Below, one piece after another: positions 1-5,730 of a stretch of DNA of 38,071 nt (position 1 is its first letter; every line of letters starts with the position of its first letter). The position numbers were made by a program, and so were the translations under genes. Origin of the DNA: Clostridia bacterium (GTDB lineage Bacteria > Bacillota > Clostridia > Christensenellales > Borkfalkiaceae); NCBI GenBank assembly GCA_017623605.1, contig JAGAOR010000037.1, positions 1 to 38,071 on the forward strand, in the 5' to 3' direction. The notes below the pieces were generated by a model that did not search any database, was not told the origin of the DNA, and saw only the letters and a list, made by a program, of their open reading frames with translations.

Positions 1-236
1 GGAATCCCTCCCACTCCTTATATCTTTCTGTATACATTGAATTTGTATTTAGTAAAATGCAGACAACACCACGGATCGGCTTTTGGTTGGACAATTCCAA
101 CCAAACACCACAGCAGACAGCAGAAAACATTCTGAACGCTAATACAGGGCACGGATTATATGACTTGACGCTCGATAAATATGTATTGATAACCCACGAC
201 AACGTGAGTGAATTTGTCGGACACTCGTTTGCTTAA
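1..236 (+). CDS. 3' end of a truncated protein (start lies upstream of the window)
   Basis: An open frame runs without a stop from the left edge (first full codon at 3) to TAA at 234-236, giving about 77 residues. The visible part contains the stretch GFWLDNSNQTPQQTAENIL followed by a Gly-Leu-Tyr tail. A 'W-[IL]-D-x-S-x-x-T-P-x-x-T-x-x-x-I-L' pattern is common near the C-terminus of small P-loop nucleoside or sugar kinases. That resemblance is only suggestive, because no Walker motif is in view. A hairpin at 273-322 follows and may end the transcript. Since the start is missing, coding status rests on the open frame and plausible protein composition alone. Confidence 0.55.
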   Translation, partial: NPSHSLYLSVYIEFVFSKMQTTPRIGFWLDNSNQTPQQTAENILNANTGHGLYDLTLDKYVLITHDNVSEFVGHSFA

Positions 237-272
237 AATACGCTTTCTTAAAGCGAAAACAGCATAAATCAA

Positions 273-322
273 TAGACAATCTGGGAGGCTCCCTGCATAA
301 GAGAGCCTTTTTGTGCTGTCTA
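273..322 (+). terminator. possible nested hairpin terminator after the truncated gene
   Basis: An inner stem AGGCTC (286-291) pairs with GAGCCT (303-308) and runs into five Ts. An outer stem TAGACA (273-278) pairs with TGTCTA (317-322), followed by a T-rich stretch. A small perfect hairpin, CGCTTT-CTT-AAAGCG, lies just before at 241-255. The rest of the gene-free stretch 237-559 is AT-rich and holds the two promoters listed separately. Confidence 0.45.
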
Positions 323-334
323 TTTTCTTTTTAA

Positions 335-363
335 TTGACTTTCGGGAGGAAAAAGTGTATAAT
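335..363 (+). promoter_or_regulatory. sigma-A promoter P1 upstream of the small-peptide unit
   Basis: TTGACT (335-340) and TATAAT (358-363) are separated by exactly 17 bases. Transcription would start near 370 and give a leader of about 190 bases before the first small gene. A lone TTGACA at 441-446 has no matching -10 box. Confidence 0.65.
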
Positions 364-472
364 AGAACGGCTAAAATCGGTGTTTTTTGTGAACGAAATA
401 AAAAATTTTCAAAAAAATTCAAAAAATTACTGAAAAAGGCTTGACAAATCACACAAAAATCTTAAAAAAGAC

Positions 473-501
473 TTGACAGGACGTTTTTGCTATGTTATAA
501 T
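473..501 (+). promoter_or_regulatory. strong sigma-A promoter P2 of the small-peptide unit
   Basis: A perfect TTGACA (473-478) and a perfect TATAAT (496-501) are separated by 17 bases. The resulting leader (about 508-559) contains an 8-base inverted repeat, TTTAAGCG (505-512) and CGCTTAAA (537-544). This lies just before the Shine-Dalgarno GGGAGG at 548-553. Consensus-quality boxes suggest high expression of the downstream peptides. Confidence 0.85.
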
Positions 502-559
502 GTGTTTAAGCGATAAAAGGATCGGTGTGTTTGTCGCGCTTAAAAACGGGAGGAAGAAT

Positions 560-682
560 ATGAAAAAATCTTTTGAAACGCCGATCGTAAAAGTGATTGC
601 ATTGGACAAGCAAGACGTTTTGGCGGCAGGTTCAGGCGAAGTGGAAGTGGAAAACGAAGCACATTGGACGGCTTTTTATTGA
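560..682 (+). CDS. small peptide, 40 aa, ending in WTAFY (first of three)
   Basis: The product is a 40-residue peptide with no signal sequence. Its N-terminal half has the pattern M-K-K-x-x-E-T-P-x-V-x-V-I-x-L-x-x-x-D-V-L followed by A-A-G-S-G and an acidic stretch. I recall many unannotated short Clostridia proteins with this N-terminal pattern, but have no functional assignment. The C-terminus is H-W-T-A-F-Y, with W at residue 36. The start is fixed by GGGAGG at 548-553 and the position just downstream of promoter P2. The next two genes encode lipoproteins ending in the same five-residue pattern, so the three probably belong to one system. Function is unknown; precursor of a processed or modified peptide is one possibility. 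Confidence 0.8.
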   Translation: MKKSFETPIVKVIALDKQDVLAAGSGEVEVENEAHWTAFY

Positions 683-704
683 TTCTTTATTGGTTCGGGA
701 AAAA

Positions 705-923
705 ATGAAGAAATTGTTATTGGTAATTTTTAGCGTTGCGCTTGCCGTTTTCGCGCTTGCGGCTTGTAATTTAAACAATTCTACGGATTTGGGTATTTTC
801 GAGGGCTCTTCTTCAAGCCAAGAAAGTAGCTCGTCGCAAAGCTCTTCAAGTGAAGACGAAGAAAGCAGTTCAACCAAAACGGAAGAAGACGATCAAGACG
901 AGGGTTGGACAGGTTGGTATTAA
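705..923 (+). CDS. small Ser/Glu-rich lipoprotein, 72 aa, ending in WTGWY (second of three)
   Basis: Residues 1-20 form a lipoprotein signal peptide: M-K-K, a hydrophobic core and lipobox L18-A19-A20-C21. The mature part is a low-complexity linker of serine runs and acidic residues, ending G-W-T-G-W-Y. The expected location is anchored by lipid to the outer face of the membrane, with the linker extending the aromatic C-terminus outward. The gene starts 22 bases after the first peptide gene and ends 17 bases before the next, so co-transcription is expected. The Shine-Dalgarno is weak (CGGGAA just before ATG). A longer frame reading back to 597 overlaps the first peptide gene and was not used, because the signal peptide begins exactly at 705. 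The family is not recognised. Confidence 0.8.
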   Translation: MKKLLLVIFSVALAVFALAACNLNNSTDLGIFEGSSSSQESSSSQSSSSEDEESSSTKTEEDDQDEGWTGWY

Positions 924-940
924 GTGAAAGAGGGCGAGAT

Positions 941-1063
941 ATGAAAAAAATTCTGACGATATGTTTGTGTGTGCTTGTCGGTTTGTGTTCGTTTGCCGGT
1001 TGCGCTGCAAACGACAATTCGGATAAGCCTAATGAAGATTCTGAGTGGACGGATTTTGTTTAA
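941..1063 (+). CDS. small lipoprotein, 40 aa, ending in WTDFV (third of three)
   Basis: The protein has a lipoprotein signal with F18-A19-G20-C21 as lipobox. Phe at -3 is less common, but the form is otherwise good. The mature part is only about 20 residues: a short Asn/Asp/Glu-rich stretch ending S-E-W-T-D-F-V. The Cys is at residue 21, as in the preceding lipoprotein. The Trp is five residues from the C-terminus, as in both upstream peptides. The start is supported by the GA-rich Shine-Dalgarno AGAGGGCGAG at 930-939. A clear terminator begins ten bases after the stop. Such a tiny mature lipoprotein can hardly be an enzyme; a signal peptide, surface ligand or bait is more plausible. Function is unknown. 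Confidence 0.8.
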   Translation: MKKILTICLCVLVGLCSFAGCAANDNSDKPNEDSEWTDFV

Positions 1064-1072
1064 ATGGCAACG

Positions 1073-1103
1073 CCTTTTCGGTTTTATCCGAAAAGGTTTT
1101 TTG
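1073..1103 (+). terminator. intrinsic terminator of the three-peptide unit
   Basis: A perfect 9-base-pair stem, CCTTTTCGG (1073-1081) with CCGAAAAGG (1088-1096), encloses a 6-base loop and is followed by six Ts. It closes the transcript that begins at P1/P2 and separates it from the flavoprotein gene. Confidence 0.88.
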
Positions 1104-1133
1104 TTTTCGTGCATACTAAAAGGGGGGCTATCT

Positions 1134-2036
1134 ATGACGGATTGTATTATTATAGGAAGTGGCACGGCGGGTATATCCGCCGCACTCACGCTGAAAGCAA
1201 ACGGTAAAAATTTTATCATATTCGGATCGGCTTCTCTTTCCGAGAAGATCGAAAAGGCGGAAAGCATACGCAATTATCCGGGACTTTCCAACGCTACAGG
1301 GAAAGCGTTTGTCGCCGCGCTCAAAACGCAGCTTTCAGATATGGAGATCGCGGTTACGGAAGAAAAGGTGATAGGCGTGTACGCGATGAACGATAAATTC
1401 GGCGTGGCAACGCAAAATGGAAATTACTACGAAAGTAAAGCGGTGATCCTTGCTTGCGGCGTAGAATCGGTGAAGACGATTGAGGGAGAAACGGAATTTG
1501 CAGGTAGAGGCGTAAGCTTTTGTGCAACCTGCGACGGCGCGTTGTATAAAGAAAAAACGATCGCCGTTTTTTGCACGTCCAAGCGTTTAGAACACGAGAT
1601 CGAGTATTTGGCGGGTTTTGCGAAAAAGGTCTATTTGATTCCGATGTATAAGCCCGTGGAGATTGAGAGGGAAAATATTGAAATTGTGCGAAAAATGCCC
1701 GTCAAAATTGCAGGAGAAACGCGCGTAAATAAATTGATTTTCAAGGACGGGGAATTAAAAATCGACGGCTTATTTTCCCTTCGTGAAAGCGTTTCGCCCG
1801 TAACGCTCGTAAACGACTTGAAAACGGAGGGCGGACACGTTTGCGTTACTCGAAAGATGGAAACCAATCTGAAAGGTCTGTTTGCGGCGGGCGATTGCAC
1901 GGGCAGACCGTATCAATACGCAAAAGCGGTAGGGGAAGGGAACGTAGCGGCGCACGCCGTGAGCGAATATCTTATGGGGGAAATGATGCTGAATGGAAAA
2001 GCGCAAACGGGTGATCTTACATTCCGATTTGAATAA
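1134..2036 (+). CDS. thioredoxin-reductase-like flavoprotein lacking NADPH motifs (FFTR-like)
   Basis: The 300-aa protein follows the thioredoxin reductase plan. A FAD-binding G-S-G-T-A-G lies at the N-terminus, the redox pair C-A-T-C-D-G is mid-protein, and the second FAD motif G-L-F-A-A-G-D-C is near the end, followed by Y-A-K-A-V-G-E-G. Between the CATC and the last motif, NADPH-dependent TrxR has GGGxSA and HRRxxxRA. Here that stretch reads T-I-A-V-F-C-T-S-K-R and neither motif is visible. Pyridine-nucleotide-independent, ferredoxin-linked flavin thioredoxin reductases (FFTR) of clostridia share this loss and size. I infer electron delivery from ferredoxin to a thioredoxin-like partner, although no thioredoxin gene is in view. 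The ATG at 1134 follows AGGGGGG (1121-1127). The 3' end overlaps dinB by 44 bases. Confidence 0.75.
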   Translation: MTDCIIIGSGTAGISAALTLKANGKNFIIFGSASLSEKIEKAESIRNYPGLSNATGKAFVAALKTQLSDMEIAVTEEKVIGVYAMNDKFGVATQNGNYYESKAVILACGVESVKTIEGETEFAGRGVSFCATCDGALYKEKTIAVFCTSKRLEHEIEYLAGFAKKVYLIPMYKPVEIERENIEIVRKMPVKIAGETRVNKLIFKDGELKIDGLFSLRESVSPVTLVNDLKTEGGHVCVTRKMETNLKGLFAAGDCTGRPYQYAKAVGEGNVAAHAVSEYLMGEMMLNGKAQTGDLTFRFE

Positions 2037-3243
2037 TTTTTTCGCTTCGGTAGAAATTGCTTTGCATCCCGAATACGCGGGCAAGCCGCTTATCGTATGC
2101 GGTGATCCGAAGCTGCGGCACGGAATCGTGCTTGCAAAGAGCGAAGAGGCGAAAAAATACGGAATCAAAACGGCGGAAACGGTATATTCCGCGCTAAAAA
2201 AATGCCCCGATCTGTTGCTCGTTGGTTCGCATTTTCACGAATATAAACGGTATTCGGAAATGGTAAAGGCGATTTACGGGAGATATACGGAAAAGATCGA
2301 GGAATGTAGCATTGACGAGTGTTCGCTCGATATGACGGAAAGCGTTGCGTTGTTTGGAAGCGGTGAGCAGATCGCCGAGCGAATCCGAAAGGAAGTGCAG
2401 GCGGAGCTGGGCGTTACGGTATCCGTGGGGGTAAGCTTTAACAAGGTGTTTGCAAAGCTTGCTTCGGAGCTGAAAAAGCCGAACGCGGTTACGGTGATTT
2501 CGGAGGAAAATTATAAAAACGTCGTGTTTCCATTGCCTGTTACGCAGTTGCTATTCGTGGGCGCGTCCACGGCGAAAACGCTCGCTTCGATCGGCGTACG
2601 CACGATCGGCGAGCTTGCCAAGGTGGACGAAACCCTGCTTTTCAAGCGTTTGGGAAAACGAGGCAAACAGCTTTTAACGTACGCGCGCGGCGAGGATAAT
2701 GAACCCGTACGTTGGCAAAAGACGAGTGAGGACTTAAAATCAATCGGTAATTCCGCGACGCTACCCAAGGATATAACCTCTCGCGCGGAGGTGAAGCGTT
2801 GGTTTTTCGCGCTTTCGGAGAGCGTTGCGGCGCGGCAACGCGCGGCGGACGTTGGGCGCGCGAATACCGTGCATATCGTCGTACGGAACGAGCGGCTTGA
2901 AGATTTTACGTGGCAGACGAAAGTGCTGCCTACCGCCCTTTGCGGAGATATAGCCAAAACGGCGTTCGAGCTGTTTTGTAAGCATTATCCAGAGGGGGCA
3001 AAGGTGCGTATGCTGGGCGTTACGGTTTCTGGCTTTGATCATCATATCGAGCAGCTGACGATCGGAGAAACGTTAGGCGGCGGGAACGCTTACGAAAAGA
3101 AAGAACGCGTAGAAAACGCCGTGGCGAAGTTGAGGGAAAAATACGGCTACGCCACCTTACAAAGGGGCGTCGTTATGGAAGATGCAAAGCTGAACGGATT
3201 TGATATTCGCGGTCAAAAAGAAAATTCAAAAAAGGACGAATAA
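1993..3243 (+). CDS. dinB: DNA polymerase IV (Y-family translesion polymerase)
   Basis: The 416-aa protein has the Y-family N-terminus H-S-D-L-N-N-F-F-A-S-V-E, with catalytic D12 and steric-gate aromatics F16-F17. The second catalytic block is S-I-D-E-C-S-L-D (D108, E109), where most relatives have S-[IV]-D-E-[AV]. The palm motif S-V-G-V-S-F-N-K-V-F-A-K-L-A-S follows. A helix-hairpin-helix thumb and a little-finger domain reach to about residue 390, and the tail is lysine-rich. It carries out error-prone bypass synthesis at damaged DNA. The ATG at 1993 lies inside the preceding flavoprotein gene. A GGGGG tract at 1976-1980 can serve as ribosome site, so the two genes are probably co-translated. 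No LexA-type box was recognised nearby. Confidence 0.93.
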   Translation: MEKRKRVILHSDLNNFFASVEIALHPEYAGKPLIVCGDPKLRHGIVLAKSEEAKKYGIKTAETVYSALKKCPDLLLVGSHFHEYKRYSEMVKAIYGRYTEKIEECSIDECSLDMTESVALFGSGEQIAERIRKEVQAELGVTVSVGVSFNKVFAKLASELKKPNAVTVISEENYKNVVFPLPVTQLLFVGASTAKTLASIGVRTIGELAKVDETLLFKRLGKRGKQLLTYARGEDNEPVRWQKTSEDLKSIGNSATLPKDITSRAEVKRWFFALSESVAARQRAADVGRANTVHIVVRNERLEDFTWQTKVLPTALCGDIAKTAFELFCKHYPEGAKVRMLGVTVSGFDHHIEQLTIGETLGGGNAYEKKERVENAVAKLREKYGYATLQRGVVMEDAKLNGFDIRGQKENSKKDE

Positions 3244-3266
3244 AAAACAAAGTCCCGCGCATACTA
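3238..3266 (+). promoter_or_regulatory. candidate forespore sigma-G-type promoter after dinB
   Basis: GAATA (3238-3242) and CATACTA (3260-3266) are 17 bases apart and match the sigma-G pattern of Bacillus (GNATR and CATNMTA). The transcript would run about 110 bases to the terminator at 3335-3386. It holds no convincing gene: the only short frame with an upstream GAGGGG encodes 11 residues (3297-3332). It may produce a small RNA, or be a chance match. Confidence 0.35.
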
Positions 3267-3334
3267 AAATTGTCGGCGAGGGGATAAGATGATGAGATGA
3301 TGAGATTGATCAATTCTTTCGCTTGGATATAGAA

Positions 3335-3386
3335 AGAGATCAAAGAAAGACTTGCTGAAAGTGTTTCCTTGATCTCTCGTTTTTTT
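3335..3386 (+). terminator. intrinsic terminator downstream of dinB
   Basis: A 9-base-pair stem, AGAGATCAA (3335-3343) with TTGATCTCT (3369-3377), encloses a 25-base loop. Seven Ts follow at 3380-3386. It separates dinB from the oppositely oriented SRP RNA gene. Confidence 0.75.
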
Positions 3387-3424
3387 GTATTTGTATAAAA
3401 TAAAAAACTGCGCGATCCTTTTTT

Positions 3425-3676
3425 GCCGACGCTTACCGAAGCGGAAACGCCGCAGGTAACTCCTGCAAAGCTACCTTATGGCACACGCAAACATCCGCTT
3501 AGAGCTGCTACGTTCCCGTCCTGACACGGTTCACGGCATTGCGTTGCATAAGACCTTGCTATCAACGTTCCTTACGGCGCGCGGACCTTCCATAAACGAC
3601 GTCGAGAAAGGCGTTCGACTCTGCTATAGCGGATTTCAGATACAGGGTGCCGCTAACTCCCCGCCTACGCGCAGCC
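3425..3676 (-). ncRNA. ffs: signal recognition particle RNA (large bacterial type)
   Basis: Read on the minus strand, the sequence begins with the Alu-domain signature (GGGGAGTTAGCGGCACCC, then GCTATAGCAGAG). The conserved SRP54-binding helix 8 lies at 3504-3527: GTGTCAGGACGGGAACGTAGCAGC is split by the tetraloop region GGGAA and the bulge AGCAG. The 5' and 3' parts can close a long helix 5. About 250 nt with an Alu domain is the form found in Bacillus and Clostridium, not the short 4.5S RNA. It works with Ffh and FtsY in targeting membrane proteins. The 5' end is set from the promoter at 3682-3710. The 3' end is approximate, just before an A/T-rich stretch. Confidence 0.93.
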
Positions 3677-3681
3677 TATAT

Positions 3682-3710
3682 AGTATACAACATTTTTTTT
3701 GAAAACGCAA
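3682..3710 (-). promoter_or_regulatory. promoter of SRP RNA
   Basis: On the minus strand TTGCGT (3710-3705) and TATACT (3687-3682) are 17 bases apart. The predicted start at about 3676-3675 coincides with the first G residues of the SRP RNA. Confidence 0.8.
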
Positions 3711-3760
3711 CCGTTTTTACGCAACTTTTTTTGGAAAAGCTATTTGACGGGAGAAATACC

Positions 3761-3789
3761 TTGACAAAGGGCGCGGGAAAGTGTATAAT
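3761..3789 (+). promoter_or_regulatory. sigma-A promoter of the Mrp ATPase gene
   Basis: A perfect TTGACA (3761-3766) and a perfect TATAAT (3784-3789) are 17 bases apart. An AAGGAG ribosome site (3803-3808) precedes the ATG at 3823. The promoter probably serves both the ATPase and the metallo-hydrolase one base downstream of it. Confidence 0.88.
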
Positions 3790-3822
3790 AAATTGGAAAA
3801 TTAAGGAGAAAAAGAAAGAAAT

Positions 3823-4659
3823 ATGAGTGAAAATTGTACGCACGATTGTTCGAGCTGTTCATCAAACTGCTCTTCGCGCAAAAAAGAAAGCTTCTTGAAA
3901 GAACCGCATAAGTCGTCCTCGGTTAAAAAAGTGATCGGGGTAGTTAGTGGCAAGGGCGGCGTTGGAAAATCGTTGACCACCGCGCTTTTGGCTTCACTTG
4001 CACAAAAACAAGGAAAATCGGTAGGGATTATGGACGCGGATATAACGGGACCTTCTATTCCGCATTTATTCGGCGTTACCGACCACGCAACGGGAAGTGA
4101 AGCAGGGATCGACACGGTGCTTACCCCCTCGGGTATGCAGCTTATGTCTATGAATTTATTACTTGACGAAGCGACGATGCCTGTCGTTTGGCGCGGTATG
4201 GTCATTTCGGGAACGGTAATGCAATTTTGGACGGACGTGATTTGGAAAGATCTTGATCTACTGTTTATTGATATGCCTCCCGGCACGGGCGACGTACCCT
4301 TGGCGGTATTCCAAAGCATACCGCTTGCGGGGATTGTGATCGTAACCACGCCGCAGGAGCTTGTGAAAATGGTGGTGGAAAAAGCGGTAAATATGGCGAA
4401 AATGATGAATATTCCCGTGCTTGGTCTCGTGGAGAATATGAGCTATCTTCCCTGCCCCGATTGCGGAAAAAAGATCGAGGTGTTCGGGCATAGTCAAGCG
4501 GAACGCATTGCCTCGGAATACGGTATTCCCGTAGTGGCGAAAATGCCGATTGATCCCAAAATTTCCGCGCTTGCCGACGCGGGCAGAATTGAGGATTACC
4601 AAACGGACGCGCTTTCGGGTGTGTTAGAACAGATCGAAAAAGCGGAAAGAACGTTGTAA
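3823..4659 (+). CDS. Mrp/NBP35-family Fe-S cluster carrier ATPase
   Basis: The 278-aa protein has a deviant Walker A S-G-K-G-G-V-G-K-S at residues 42-50. The switch motif is D-M-P-P-G-T-G-D at 150-157. The C-terminal C-P-D-C pair (C211, C214) binds the bridging cluster in this family (ApbC/Mrp/Nbp35). Mrp proteins carry and deliver Fe-S clusters to apoproteins in the cytoplasm, usually as dimers. An extra N-terminal cysteine cluster, C5-x3-C9-x2-C12-x3-C16, recalls the ferredoxin-like N-terminus of NBP35 but with different spacing. The gene has its own consensus promoter, and the stop is one base before the next gene's ATG. Which apoproteins it serves cannot be read from the sequence. Confidence 0.92.
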   Translation: MSENCTHDCSSCSSNCSSRKKESFLKEPHKSSSVKKVIGVVSGKGGVGKSLTTALLASLAQKQGKSVGIMDADITGPSIPHLFGVTDHATGSEAGIDTVLTPSGMQLMSMNLLLDEATMPVVWRGMVISGTVMQFWTDVIWKDLDLLFIDMPPGTGDVPLAVFQSIPLAGIVIVTTPQELVKMVVEKAVNMAKMMNIPVLGLVENMSYLPCPDCGKKIEVFGHSQAERIASEYGIPVVAKMPIDPKISALADAGRIEDYQTDALSGVLEQIEKAERTL

Positions 4660-4660
4660 T

Positions 4661-5650
4661 ATGGGCTACGAAGCGGAAAAAATTAAGGTTGAGCGGCGTA
4701 TAAAACGCATCAAAACGATGGCGATACTTATCGTCGTTGCGGTGCTTGGCTCGCTTTGCCTGTTTTCCGTTTGGTGTCCTGCGGAAACGTGGAAATACTA
4801 TTTCAATTATCCCAAAGCGGGCACACGCAAGGCGGGTGAAATGCGGGTGCATTTTCTCGACGTGGGGCAGGGCGATTGCGAGATTGTCGAGCTTCCCGAC
4901 GGAAAGATTATGCTCATCGACGGCGGCGCGAACGAGGAGAGCGCAACGCGGATTATGCGTTACTTAAACGCCTTGCAAATAGATACGATTGATTACCTGT
5001 TGATCACGCACGCCGATAGCGATCATTGTGGCGGCTTAAAAACCGTGGTGAAATATAAAAAGATAGATCGAGCGTTTTTGCCTCGAACGGACGAAACGGA
5101 AAACGGGGCGTACGCCGCCGTATACGCGGAAATACTTGAAAAAGGCTACAAGTGGGAATATTCCGCGCGAAGTGTCGATTTGAGCTCGGACGGCGAATTT
5201 TCTTATACGCTACGTTTTTTATATCCGTATAGTTTAGACGAGGGAAAGCCTATCACCAATAACGAAAGTTCGGCGGTGGTGTGGCTCGATTATCAAGGCG
5301 CGAGCGTGCTTTTGACGGGCGACGCGCCTGCGGAGACGGAAGAGTTGCTTATGCGCGACGATCGTTTGGGCTTGCTTAGCGAGGAGATCGAGCTCACGGA
5401 AACGGAGCTTTTAAAGGTTGCGCATCACGGTAGCAGCGATTCTACGAGCGCGGAATTTATTGAATATTTAGGCGTGGAACAAGCCGTGATCTCTTGCGGG
5501 GTGAATAACCCTTACGGACACCCGACGGCAGAAGTACTTACCGCGTTGTCAGCGCGAGACGTAGAGGTTTATCGGACGGACGAGCAGGGGGATTTGATAT
5601 GGACGGTATCCAAAGCAGGCGATCACGCGTTCCGAGCTTTAGGAAAATAG
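4661..5650 (+). CDS. membrane-anchored ComEC/Rec2-type metallo-beta-lactamase-fold hydrolase
   Basis: The 329-aa protein has a basic N-terminus, one membrane segment at about residues 19-38, and then an extracytoplasmic metallo-beta-lactamase domain. That domain starts at F-L-D-V-G-Q-G-D, the hallmark of the ComEC C-terminal domain. The metal motif is H117-A-D119-S-D121-H122. Later come L-L-T-G-D-A-P and A-H-H-G-S-S, also typical. ComEC itself carries this domain behind a ten-helix channel; here the channel part is absent, so this is a stand-alone surface hydrolase. Members are suspected nucleases or phosphodiesterases, but the substrate is unknown. Translation is probably coupled to the Mrp ATPase gene (one-base gap). 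Confidence 0.85.
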   Translation: MGYEAEKIKVERRIKRIKTMAILIVVAVLGSLCLFSVWCPAETWKYYFNYPKAGTRKAGEMRVHFLDVGQGDCEIVELPDGKIMLIDGGANEESATRIMRYLNALQIDTIDYLLITHADSDHCGGLKTVVKYKKIDRAFLPRTDETENGAYAAVYAEILEKGYKWEYSARSVDLSSDGEFSYTLRFLYPYSLDEGKPITNNESSAVVWLDYQGASVLLTGDAPAETEELLMRDDRLGLLSEEIELTETELLKVAHHGSSDSTSAEFIEYLGVEQAVISCGVNNPYGHPTAEVLTALSARDVEVYRTDEQGDLIWTVSKAGDHAFRALGK

Positions 5651-5693
5651 AAGAAATTTTTTAAGGATTACACATAATTTCACCGCATTTTCA

Positions 5694-5722
5694 TTGTAAT
5701 AAGCGGAAAAATTTGTTATAAT
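5694..5722 (+). promoter_or_regulatory. promoter of the ecfA fusion gene, giving an almost leaderless mRNA
   Basis: TTGTAA (5694-5699) and a perfect TATAAT (5717-5722) are 17 bases apart. The ATG at 5731 is only 8 bases after the -10 box, so transcription should start at or within a few bases of the start codon. No Shine-Dalgarno sequence is present. Confidence 0.75.
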
Positions 5723-5730
5723 AGTGAATA

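Noticed and set aside
156-452. 98-codon minus-strand open frame at the left edge
   Set aside because: It spans a promoter, a hairpin and the truncated gene; composition is low-complexity and there is no ribosome site.
441-470. TTGACA at 441-446 as a third promoter
   Set aside because: No -10-like sequence stands at 16-18 bases; the region is A-rich only.
597-704. Upstream extension of the second small gene's frame
   Set aside because: It overlaps the first peptide gene in another frame, has no ribosome site, and would bury the lipoprotein signal peptide that starts at 705.
1090-1118. GAAAA-N17-CATACTA resembling a sigma-G promoter before the flavoprotein gene
   Set aside because: The start would fall inside or after the ribosome site (1121-1127), leaving no usable leader; the -35 match is part of the terminator stem.
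3478-3702. 74-codon open frame on the plus strand
   Set aside because: It is antisense to the SRP RNA gene and has no ribosome site; the RNA gene explains the sequence.
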